Shown here: positions 43,701 to 55,200 of the stretch, piece by piece
Layout of the letters: each line of letters starts with the position of its first letter
Position numbering within the stretch: the stretch's first letter is position 1
NCBI GenBank assembly: GCA_942159475.1
Contig: OW804094.1
Coordinates: forward strand, 48,418,966 to 48,482,965
DNA length: 64,000 nucleotides
Direction of reading: 5' to 3'
From: Sthenelais limicola
Taxonomy: Eukaryota; Annelida; Polychaeta; Phyllodocida; Sigalionidae
The notes under the pieces: model-generated
Databases searched by the model: none
What the model was told of the DNA's origin: nothing
What the model saw: the letters and a program-made list of their open reading frames with translations, nothing else
Position numbers and translations under genes: made by a program

Positions 43701-46118
43701 GAACAGTTTCCTGAATCCTTTAATCAGTTTGAGGAAAATTATCTGGAAGGAAAAGGGTAGTTTAACATGCATTTTTGGATGAATCGTACTTCTTTTGGGC
43801 AGGATTGTTTAAGATATCAAAATGACCCAAATGACGTTGAATATATTCCCTGCTCGCCCTTAGTATTGGTGTGGCAAAGAGAGCGAGGCTAATATGAAAA
43901 CCTGCAGTCTATAGGCCGTCACTACTCCTGTTCAACCTCCCGCATGATGTTCACAACAGTTTTCGTATATAATATGAGCCGTGTTTAAAGATTTTTTTTC
44001 TATTTAAAGATTTTTATTCAGACAAAAGCATTGCGTTTCATAAAAATGAATCGCAAAATTGATATTATTTTTCAAAGTGATTTATTCGCAAGACCTCTTG
44101 GGGTGTTGGAATGTTCTTATTTGCGGCGTATCTAGTGTTGTAAGTCGTATAAATACATGTGCCAAATTTCCCGACAGTGTATTAAATATATATGTATTGA
44201 CCCTATATTCTTATATTCGTATGAGGAGGAGAATAAACAACACCGACAAAAGTCTAGTATCATTACTCTGTGTTTTAATGAAGCATAATGAGACCTGACC
44301 ATTTTGGCCAGCCACATATAAAGGTGTGTAGAATAAGTACATAAGATATGGTAAAGGTATTCTGTGTAATGGTAGGAAATTTCAAGCCTTGAAACACAGC
44401 TCCACCTAATGGAAAAATATATGAAATAGACATCTCGCAGATGCTGCGCGGTCAACAATCGTACACTTCTATATAAGTACATGTAAGTAGTACATGGAAA
44501 GATCTGTTTAGCCCTGGCACTACATATACATGTAGTTGCGTTTCTAAGGTCATCCTCAGGAGTATCTTTAGCATTTTTAGTAAGCGTCCACCCAGAAATA
44601 ACCTCATCTCAGCTTTTCTATTAAGATATAGATATTAAGGTATCTCAAAATCATTTTTTTTCGACACATCACATATGGATATGACAGAGGGGTATTCACC
44701 CCGAGGTTAAACTCATAGTTATTGAAGAATCATTGTGACCGTGTTCTCCGCAATCTGGAAATTATGGATGCATGTTACGATGCTAAGATGATTAAGACAT
44801 TCGTGCTGGAAGTCAATGTACATAGTGCCTCATACACCCTAGTCCTATAGTCCATTATGTTACATATACTTGTATGTAAAATTAAAATGTTGCATGTCTC
44901 GACGTGCCCCTAGCTCTGGGCGATTACTTCCAGTCCATATTTGCAAAACGTAACGTTCAGCTTTCGTACAGGCTATAATTTCAATTAGTATACTTCTGGT
45001 TTGCCCTCTAGATGGATAGATTGTGTGATTAAAATTTAAAAGACGATTATATTTCTGATGCGCTGGATGGACCTTGAGCTAGTCCAAGTTATTAATATCC
45101 GGGTGGTTCCACATCATTATTTCATTTTATCATTGGGTTTCTTGGTGAACCAGTTAAATTGATGACATTTCTTTCGGTCCAATTAAAAAGGGATATACCC
45201 CCACCCCCGCCCCTATTCAGAGCAATCGGATTCACTTAAATTATTTTCAAATGAAAACTGTTCCAGGATGCATGTTAAAACATGATGTGGAATCTAAATT
45301 ATTTCATAATCTTCCTTGACATTGTACATGTTCACACTCTTATCTTTTATTGGGTTAGACACTCCCAAGTATATATTTACTTTAATGACGATTGCTTGAA
45401 TTCTGTTACTTTAATGTGTTACATAGCTATGGTATATAGCCTACAGTATAAGCACTACACTTGTGTCAACTCTTTGTTTCAAATAAACACTTTTAGTTAA
45501 CTGCAAGCACGTGATGTTTTCGGTGGGATCTTTACACTGAAAGAATTTTGCACTAATATAGTTGGAATTCTAGTGATGACGGAGAAATATTCCTGTTGAT
45601 ATATAGGCCTAGCTATTTATCGTGGAGTTATTCGGCAAGAATGTAAAATGCCCAATTGTACCCTACAGACTAGCTGTCGATTCATCGCAGGTATCCGGAA
45701 TTTCTCAATGATGAGGACGTATGTCACAAATATCAATTAGCCTGTATTGAACAGACAAAGCACAGATGTCCACCTCGGGTCGTCGCTACCATGCTAATGA
45801 CGTCAACCCAATATGACGTCACGCTGGATCCCATCCAATTTTTTAAAAAACAAATATCAATTATGGAAGTCTATAACAAATGGTCTTTGTCTGACCAATA
45901 TATGCCAGTTATCCATATTTATATATATGTAGGCTACGCATTGCTCTGAGAACAACGTAATAAATATCTAGAGTGAGTTATAAACGTACATTTGTCACTA
46001 TAGTGAGTTACGTGTGGTAGTCATGGCAACTAATGCATTTTTACCAAGTTTAACGCCAAGATTCAACGTTATGACTAGAAATGACTATTGATATTAGTTA
46101 AGTATACATGATAAATCA
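40754..46118. other. No gene recognised
   Basis: AT-rich intergenic DNA with short frames lacking motifs. A TAGGCCTA octamer lies at 45604-45611. The GPCR 3' UTR must begin here, but I found no convincing AATAAA in the first several hundred bases. Confidence 0.45.
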
Positions 46119-46315
46119 GTTAACAAACTCGTTGGTTACAGTCGCTTAGAATATTGCGTTGCTGCTGCAATATTATATTGGACCCTCCAGGAAGATCTCA
46201 CTCTGAGAGGATGGTGTCCACTTCTGGAGAATACGATGTAGAATTCGATTCAGAATAAAAATACGATATATATATATATATATATTCACGCCCTTCCAAC
46301 AACTCGTTAGTTAAC
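46119..46315. repeat. GTTAAC-ended palindromic repeat, copy split by extra sequence
   Basis: Starts GTTAACAAACTCGTTGGTTA and ends CAACAACTCGTTAGTTAAC, matching 21538-21606 including GTCGCTTAGAATAT. About 130 bp of additional sequence with a (TA)n tract separates the two halves. Confidence 0.65.
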
Positions 46316-46564
46316 CTATATATAAATTATATAGGCCTACTGTGTCATGTTGGTGGAACATCTCTCTTAAAGGGATACTCCTGGAAAAGTATATCATACC
46401 CATCGCTTTGCATGGGTCAGTGCTGCAATAACGTTACACATGTATGTTTCTCGATGGAAATTCAGCCGACTCAAGAACTTCCGAAAACCGCCTGATCCCT
46501 ATAAGGCCTTTATTATACGCGCATTCTATATGAGACGTGCTATAAGTGGGGTGCTATAAAAATA

Positions 46565-46590
46565 TTCATATAGGACGCGTCCTATATGAA
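46565..46590. repeat. Perfect 26-bp palindrome
   Basis: The palindrome is centred on GGACGCGTCC; each 13-base half is exactly complementary to the other (TTCATATAGGACG and its reverse complement). A second hairpin, CGGAGCTTTGGCTCTCCCCG-like, lies about 40 bp downstream. Confidence 0.9.
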
Positions 46591-47000
46591 ATGTAGTTGT
46601 CTAAAAATAGCTCTGTTTTTATGCTTCGCGGAGCTTTGGCTCTCCCCGGAGAATGTAAACAAATCCCTGCGATCGGTAATCCACCCGTGATTCTGGTACT
46701 ATAATTATAGAAATGCATCATAAAACCTACATCATTAAATAGAGCATTAAATTCTCTTTTGAATGATATAAATTGAATTAATGTAGCTCAAGGAATGGCC
46801 ATGATATGAACGTTTTAATTCAACAATGTCAGTAAGTAAATGTACTGCATGAGACACACAGACAGACTGACAGCTAGGGCACCTACTAATGGGACTCTCA
46901 GCGGGACAGTGGGGTTCTCTGTGACTTTTTTTAGATATTTTTCAGCAATATCTGATGATATATCATCAAATTTGTATGCACATATAATAAATATAGAAGG

Positions 47001-47126
47001 GAACTCGCCGGCAATAATCGAAAAATTTATAGGACTTGATTCGTCCACATAAGCACTCTGCCTACGGCATCGTGCTTATGTGGACGAATCTCGTCCTATA
47101 AATTTTCGATTATTGCCGGCTCGTCC
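47001..47126. repeat. Hairpin with 55-bp arms
   Basis: The arms 47001-47055 and 47073-47126 are complementary with about one mismatch and a one-base gap (CCGGCAATAATCGAAAA, ATTCGTCCACATAAGCA). The loop is the 17 bases 47056-47072 (CTCTGCCTACGGCATCG). The build resembles the 5821-5946 hairpin. Probably a short foldback element; frames reading through it are artefacts. Confidence 0.9.
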
Positions 47127-48635
47127 CATTCTCTCTATTTATATCATTCTAGACTACACACATATGTATTGATCGGTCCAGAATGAGGTGTATCGGGCAC
47201 AGTATGTGTAAACCTTTAGTCTTGCTGCTATCACAACATAAAATGCAGAAACAAGAACATTGATAAGCAGTCCATGTAGCCAATAGTGCCGCGGCATATC
47301 CATGGCTAAAGTAACCTACCGGTATATAACAATAGTGCTTGGGGTTGTATTTTGTTTTCAACAGAAAGATATTCAACTATTCCCCTGGAATTAACGTACA
47401 TACATAGCTTACCTCTTTTAAGGTCAATATCGTCGACAAAGTACAAATCGTCCATAAATTTAACGTTGCATTTTTTATTATTTGTTTTTATAAACCGGCT
47501 GTTATGCCTGTTGTATGTAAGGATCCACAATTAATCATGATCAATAAACATATCCCTGTGCATGGGTGTAACCGCGGAGATATAATTATCTATCTTTGAT
47601 GCAATTACCGGCCGCTTGGTGTTAAGTCGAAATTTATAGTCAGTTCGCCTGTTTAGCTATAGCAGAGAGAAGAGCACACGAGGATTGTGTTCCCAATTCA
47701 ATTCGATGTACATTTTGGGGGAAATACTATTGGGAACAATTCCGTAACACCTTCCACGTTTGCTTCGGGAGCATGTTAAAAAGAAGTGAACGTCGTCAGG
47801 GCGGCCAGGTAAAAAGGCACGCAATAAAATACCTGGCGTTACGTTTCAAAGCACTGGTGGCTGCCTATTCTATTTCATTTCGTGCCTAGCTCAAATTTCT
47901 TAACTTTTCAAATCAGAAATATGACAAAGCCAGGCCAAAGTCGGAAGGCTAGATATGTCATTTGTATCACTACAGTTGACGTGTAGAGGAAGTAGGTATC
48001 ACCATCATATGAAACATGACTTGTCATATATTTATGAATGTGGGCCCAGCGTCCTCTACAAGATTTTCCACTCGCAGACCCCTGCTATCCTGAAGCCACT
48101 CGAATAATAAATAGCTGGCTGTAAAAGCGGATCGAGCTGATATGTCACCGAAAAAAAGTTGGCGACTATACTCAGTTTTGAGACTATTACTTTTAGTGCT
48201 AGTCGTCGGCTCTTTTACCATTACGCAGTTATAGTTGCGGACCAAAGTAAGATTATAGATACGGCCACTTTAGTAAGTTAATTGGCGACGTATAGACAAT
48301 AACTCACAACAAGAGAGGAATGAGGCTGATGGAGTGTTGGATTTTTTTACCAACACAGCGTTAGCTAATAGGTGGGGTGTTTATACATTGGTAAAGAGGG
48401 ATGTTTTCAATTTAGGCCAAAAAAAGGCAGGGAGGGGAATGTTTTTCTATGTAGGGGGTTGGTGGTGGGGGTAATCGGAAACACACCTATTTTTGGTGGC
48501 CTTATTGATTTGACCAGTGAAAATTAAATATTATTCTATTACTTGGACATGAAACTAAGTACAATTACATTAAGTTATATTTCGATTTCATTCATGATAT
48601 ATCCTTGTGGCGTTTAAATGTGGGCATATATAGAA
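47127..48635. other. No gene recognised
   Basis: Mixed non-coding sequence with G-rich stretches near 48365-48480. No motif or exon supported. Confidence 0.45.
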
Positions 48636-49150
48636 TAGTCAATCAGAAAGTCAATCAAAAAGTCAGAAATGTCATTCGTTAAGTCAGAATAGTCAATCAA
48701 AGTCAATCAGAAAGTTAGAAAAGTCAATCAGAAAGTCAGAAAAGTCAATCAGAAAGTCGAAATAGTCAATCAAAAAGTCAGAAAAGTCAATCAAAAAGGT
48801 CAAAATAGTCAATCAGAAAAGTCAATAAAAATGTCAATCGAAAGTCAGAATAGTCAATCGAAAAGTCAAAATAGTCAATCAAAAAGTCAAAATAGTTAAT
48901 CAAAAAGTCATTTTAATCATTTTAATTCAAAATAGTCAAACAAAAAGTCAGAAATAGTGAATTGAAAAGTCAAAATAGGCGATTGAAAAGTCAAAATAGT
49001 CAATCGTAAAGTCAGAAAAGTCAATCATAATGTCGAAATAGTCAATCAAAAAGTCAATCGTTAAGTCAGAATAGTCAACCATTAAGTCAGAACAGTCAAT
49101 CGGAAAGTCGAAATAGTCAATCGAAAAATCAGAATTGTCAATCAAAAAGT
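48636..49150. repeat. Minisatellite of AGTCAATCAGAAAGTCA-like units
   Basis: Some 25-30 degenerate units of 17-20 bp alternate AGTCAATC(A/G)(A/G)AAAGTC with AGTCAGAA or GTCAAAAT. Array order is irregular. Confidence 0.9.
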
Positions 49151-49711
49151 CAATGGCATTTTGCGGTTAGGAGCAAAACCCTAGAGAAGGCAGATGGGAA
49201 AAAAATGATAAAAAAAAATTCTGTCCTAATGGGATTTTAATGACATTTGCGGTTTGGAGCATTTCAATGGCATTTTGTGGTTGGGAGCAAGACCCTAGAC
49301 AATGTAGATGGGAAAAAAATGAAAAGAAAAAAATTTCGTTCTAATGGGATTTTAATGACATTTGCGGTTTGGAGCATTTCAGTGGCATTTTGCAGTTGTA
49401 GACAATGTCTAGACAATGTAGATGAAAAAAAAATGAAAAAAAAAATTCCGTCCTAATGGGATTTTAATGACATTTGCGGTTTGGAGCATTTCAATGGCAT
49501 TTTGCAGTTGGGAGAAAGGCCCTAGACAATGTAGATGGAAAATAAAAATGAAAAAAAAAATTCTGTCCTAATTGGATTTTAATGACATTTGCGGTTCGGA
49601 GCATTTCAATGGCATTTTGCGGTTCGGAGCAAGACCCTAGACAATGTAGATGGGAAAAAAATGAAAAAAAAAAAATGTTCGTTCTGATGGGATTTTAATG
49701 ACATTTGCGGT
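49151..49711. repeat. Tandem array of about 114-bp units, five copies
   Basis: Unit starts at about 49151, 49265, 49380, 49492 and 49607 (spacing 112-115). Each contains ATGGCATTTTGCGGTT, GACCCTAGACAATGTAGATG, an A-rich stretch, and TAATGGGATTTTAATGACAT followed by TTGCGGT. The array begins where the previous minisatellite ends and stops at the GGAGGA array. A related single copy lies inverted at about 57150-57215. Confidence 0.92.
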
Positions 49712-50049
49712 GGAGGAGGAAGAGGGATGGAGGAGGAGGAGGAGGGATGGAGGAGGAGGAGGAGGAGCGGGAGGGATGGAGGAGGAGGAGGGATGGAGGA
49801 GGAGGAGGGATGGAGGAGGAGGAGGAGGGATGGAGGAGGAGGAGGGATGGAGGAGGAGGAGGGATGGAGGAGGAGGAGGAGGGATGGAGGAGGAGGAGGG
49901 ATGGAGGAGGAGGAGGGATGGAGGAGGAGGGATGGAGGAGGAGGAGGGATGGAGGAGGAGGAGGGATGGAGGAGGGGGAGGGATGGAGGAGGAGGAGGAG
50001 GAGGAGGAGGAGGAGGAGGAGGAGGAGGAGGAGGAGGGATGGAGGGTTG
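49712..50049. repeat. GGAGGA / GGGATGGAGGAGGA minisatellite
   Basis: Units of GGGATGGAGGAGGAGGA with variable numbers of GGA triplets end in an uninterrupted (GGA)n run near 49990-50036. Open frames on both strands (poly Glu/Gly/Arg or poly Ser/Pro/Leu) are artefacts. The purine strand is prone to G-quadruplex or triplex formation. Confidence 0.95.
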
Positions 50050-52236
50050 GAGGGTGCAAGGTCAGATGAGTGCAAGGTTAGGGTTAGTCTCCTTCCTCCA
50101 CAGTGGGACCACATCACATGGGTTTAATGTATAAACTATTATCTTGGCTTCTAAACAAGATAGAATTATGGAATAAAGACCAAAAGTTTTCTTATATTGA
50201 GGAGAATATATTTACACATGACTTATTTTTGTACATCCTTTAATTTCCAAAGTTTGACATCTGGACTGTGGACATCTGGAGTTAATGACTTTGTGGTGAC
50301 ACTGGGGAAACACCACCTGAGCTGAGCTGGCCCTGGGCTTGTTGGCCTGTCTGGCCTGGTCTGGCCTGTCTCTGATCTGATAAGGGGTAAAGGGCCGGCC
50401 TCTGATCTGATAAGGGGTAAAGTTCTTAGTCAGGTGATGATTGCCCTAATGAGTCTCTCTGATGTGACCCATTGTGCCGAAAACAAAAATAGAAAAGACT
50501 CTTGAGTTATAATCTTAAATTTTATGCCAATAGGTAAACGTCCGAAACTTTTCTCTAGGTTAAGGAATAGAATAGGAACAGCAGGAAAAGGGAGAAGGGG
50601 GCGAAAAAGGGGCTCAAACAGTCGGGGGCCACGTTTTGTCAGTATATAATGTCTTCTCCTCTCAAAGCTCTGATAGAACGCTAACGCGAACAACTACACA
50701 GCAGCTTCATACTTCGATCCTGCTGACATCTGGTACTCGAAAAATTGAACTAGTTTGGATGTTGATCGAATTAGTTTTGATTGTTGATCAAGTCAATCCA
50801 ATCAAATAGTCGGCAAATAATGCATAGCTGTTATGGCGACTTTTAATCGATTAATTTATCCTATTTCAGTAATTATTGATTCCACAGAGTCTGCGACTAA
50901 AATTTGCACTTGGGGAGTCCCACATCAATAAGAAGAGCGTTTCAGTTTCTTCCCAGTGAAAGTATCAGACTTTCCCTCAGAATCGAGTATAAAAGTGAAA
51001 TGTTCAGGTCAAGACTGACAAAAATATTTCTAATCGAAACTACTCGTCTTCGTTGGGGTCACTGTCCTTTACTACTAGGATTTGATATACATTTGTACAC
51101 AAACAGGTACCAAACATTTCGTCCTAAATATTGCCCACGAAGAGTCGTTTAATCTTTAGTCGTTTTATTAACACTGAGATCTTTGATTTGTTCTCCCGGG
51201 AACAATTGCTGTCGTTATCCCATCTGTTAATTGGCCAATTAAAACCGATATGGCGCCGTTCCATGGATTCCGATTGTTATATACAGATACTTCTTAAGCG
51301 ACAGAGCAGGAAAGCTTTCTTTGAGCTCACTTCATCGACACGGCATTTTCACGAAGTTGAACTAATGAGAAAAGACCCGTTCTCATATATTATTAACACA
51401 CAAAAGTGAGTCGCGTTTGTTCATGCAGTTAACTCGAAAAGACAAGTTATCCTACGTGACACCACAAATGGAAAGGACTTGAAGCGCGTAAACATGAGAT
51501 CTGGGTATCAGACAAGTTTATTTAGATTGGCAGATGATTGAAATGACGCATCACATTCGTTCACACATTCTCATATACACAGTCACTAATAGTTAATTAA
51601 ATGCAGCATTCCCTCCATCTGTATAGTCAGAATACATCTATTCAATGCTACAATGCATAGCTATTGAACATGGTACAACAACAAACTATAATAATAAACT
51701 AAATTAAATCTCTGTATTTCTAAAATACCAAAATTCTCGATATATATATAATATATAAAAAAGCCACGAATGCAAATATATAAATATAGATAGGACATAT
51801 ATTTGATTCAGTCTTCGGGCAACAACAAAGCACATATACGGTACAACAGCAGCGGTCATAAATTAGTATCAGAGTCAACACTTCCCCTCAGGGATATCCA
51901 GTTTCCTTGCTCATCGAGAAAAACAAAAACAGTAACAACGTCCACGACGAGTGATGTCTTGGACCGAATAAAATGACACTTCATCGACACTACATGCACA
52001 CTGCACCAAGGTAAGAAATTGCCTCGCTTTAACGCGTCCAACTCAATGATCATCAAATATGTTATGGCTATTTACACATGTTAAAATAGAAGATGATATG
52101 TGTGGGAACAAATATATATATCAAGATTGTGTTATATTACATCGAAAATTTCACAAGCATTATGGTCGCTATTTTTCAATAGAATATCGTTACAAATTTA
52201 CACAGGATTTCTCCGAAATGTTCATGGTAGTTTTTT
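50050..52236. other. Intergenic DNA and presumed CDC20 3' UTR
   Basis: A 23-bp word (CTCTGATCTGATAAGGGGTA plus AAG) is repeated at about 50370 and 50400. The CDC20 3' UTR should run leftward from 52236; a minus-strand AATAAA at 51517-51522 is one possible polyadenylation signal. No other gene recognised. Confidence 0.4.
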
Positions 52237-55200
52237 TTATCGGATGTTTTGTCTCAGTGTGCCAGTGTTACTGGGCATAGATATTTTCTTCACCTGCTTC
52301 TTCTTCTCTGGATCAGAGGAGAAACATTTCCACAGCCGGAGCGTCTCATCGGCGGCGGCTGACACAACTGTCGTGCCATCTGGTGACATGGACATGTGAA
52401 GAACTCTAGCAGTGTGACCTGTAGATGGTGAAAGGAGCAAAGACAATGTGAGCAATAGTCATCAGAGGGAGTGGAATTGTACAGGGAACAACATACCAAG
52501 GGTGGAATAAAAGCCAATAATATTGACTATGTATTATAACACTATTGCCCCAAGTTAAACTACGCGTACCGCATGTACAGGAATGAAAGTCGGGAAGGCC
52601 AAGTGCAAAATGCGGAAAGATGTTCAAACCTTCATTAATACACATATATGATATGACCCATACGAATATAAATAATAATAAAAAATATTGTCAATAATGT
52701 GTAAAAGTGAACAAAATGGTGTTGCACATCTGGCGTGTATACATATTAAATTCAAGGAGCTTTTTGTGGTCTGTCCTATCATGTCAAGAATTGGAATTTG
52801 GATGGAGAAAATTTGCCATTTTCTTATCTCTTAAAGATATAATAAATAAATGAAGAATGGATAAGGTTTTAAGAAAATACTAGTTGGATCCAAATGTCTT
52901 TTCCATTATCTAGGTTCAAACCCCACGCTTTATAGACACAAATGGGAGAGTTAATCACAATTACCTGTTAGTTCAGCTACCTTGTTCATACTGGGATACT
53001 TCCAAAGAACTAATTGATTCTGGGCGAAACCGTGACTGGAAACAAGTTCCTTGTACTCTTTAGACCACAAAAGTGCGCACACCTGAAATAGGACGGAAAT
53101 TCATTTGTTAAATAAGACTATATACATATACGCATTATGTTACACGGACAGTTTATCTAAAAATATAAGGAGTGTTCTTCACAGAAAAAAAATAATATGG
53201 CTTTAAAATCATAAGGGATGTTACCGGTAAAATATGAATTACATGAAGGAAAATCATGCGTCAGTTATCAACCAGAATAAGATCTATTAAGAAATAACTT
53301 GAAATATGAAGAATACAAATATAGTGTATGCAAACTAACCATCAAATAATTTATAGATAACCATGAATTGTACCTGAGACTTTGTGTCCACCGAGCTCAC
53401 ACAGGAGCCAGTGTTGCAATTCCAAAACCTGATGTGTCTGTCAGCAGTTCCTCCGCCACTCGCTAGGAGGCTCGGTTGCCATGGACACCAGGCCAAAGCC
53501 TTTACAGCGGCGAGATGTTGGGTGAAGGTGTAGTGCGGCTGTGAGTGGGTGTAGTTAAGGCTGGGCTGAGCCTGCCAGATCTGCAACAGGTTGTCATTTC
53601 CCCCAGAGGCGAGGTAGCGGCCGTCTGGCGACCACTTGAGTCCGCACACCTCCTGCGTGTGGCCGGCAAGCTGGGAGACGAGGTGCTCGGGCTGTCGGAC
53701 GTCGTGGTGGTGGATCATACCACTTCGCGAACCACTGAAAAATGCCAAGCGCATTTAAAAATGATATTTATTGAATAGATTTTTTTTTAGTTCGACTTCA
53801 ATACATTGGTATTTTCGTGAAGTTCAATTCTACGAAGGTTAATAATCAGATTAAGTATTATACAAATATCTCTCAATCGAACATCTCAAACGAAAAATCT
53901 AAACTACAAATGGTGCGTGTGAATGAAAGCTAATGAATATATATGTGAGACTAACGAATTTGTATCAAATCTGCAATGCAGAATCTGAATTGTATTTCTG
54001 CGAACTTGCACCGCCATCATAAGTTTTTCAAATAGAATTTGATCAAACAAGATGGTACCAAAATAAAACAAAAACACTGATAACAGTATTAAAGACAATC
54101 ACGCTCCGAAGTCAGGATCAAGTTGAAGTAGTATGCGAAGGGAAAACACAATCCATTCAGGTTAACACGTGAAGGGAGACAAGATACTGACCTGCTTAGA
54201 ATGTGTTCATTCCAGGAAAGAGCACCGACTCTGGCGGCGTGGCCGGTCATACAACGTAGGCGTTTTTGTTGTCCTACGTCCCAAAGCTTTAAAATATCAA
54301 GAAAAGCATACAGTACATTAAACCACTCATATCATACTCAGTTGTAGGGGAGTGAATTTGAAAGAATAACATAGTACAATTTCTCTTAAGGTGAGTTTGA
54401 AACTCAAAATTGAGATTCTGTGAATTTTACATGAATAAGGAACTGCTAAGAAGAAACATCGATAGTTAGTTTTAAATATGCCTCTTATTAGATTATTTCC
54501 ATGAAACAGAGATGTATAGCTGATTTATATAACCTCGTTATATTTAGCTCTCTTCAATATATAGTATATTTCGCTTTTCACTATAAGTCTGGAAAAATAA
54601 AAAAAGTGTAACATACAGATTCCTCCACAGAAGTCTTTATTTTCACCCACTCATCGTTCAACAATTCACCCTTCCCCACGGTTAGCAGTTCCCACAACCA
54701 ACATATAGTATATTTGTTTTCCTTTTGTATACAGATACAAGGAAATAACGTCACACTATCTGCGATACAGGTCTCCTGAGTGTGCCTTATATAATAAGAT
54801 GAATGTCATTCATCTTATCTAAAACACTGCAAGGAGAAAACGATTATCAACTCCAGAATGAACATACCTGAACATCGGCATTGCTTGTGCCAACAGCAAG
54901 GTAATGACCCTCTTTGATCCAGGAAACTGACGTAACATAGTCTTCAGGATTGTCCATCTCCATCAACTGCTGAATCTCGCCAGAGACGGCATTCCACAGA
55001 TACACGTGTCCACCAAGGCACACAGCGAGTAGATTGTTGGAGGACCAATCAATCAAATTCAGGTCTGGAAAAAAACATAATGAACTTTGATCATACTGAC
55101 AATCATACATCACCGAATCATACGTTTTATTCTAGTTATCTACATTAGAAATCAGCAAACATTCATGCAAAGGATTATCCATGATGGATATGATAACCAG

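Noticed and set aside
48636..49711. CRISPR-like regularly spaced repeats
   Set aside because: Units are directly contiguous without unique spacers, and the DNA is eukaryotic.
50065..50090. Telomere-like TTAGGGTTAG
   Set aside because: Less than two units in non-telomeric context.
49637..50134. Overlapping frames of 120-140 codons on both strands
   Set aside because: Produced by the GGAGGA minisatellite, open in every frame, with no non-repetitive protein sequence.
52913..52926. B-box-like GGTTCAAACCCCAC
   Set aside because: No acceptor or D stem upstream; chance match inside a CDC20 intron.
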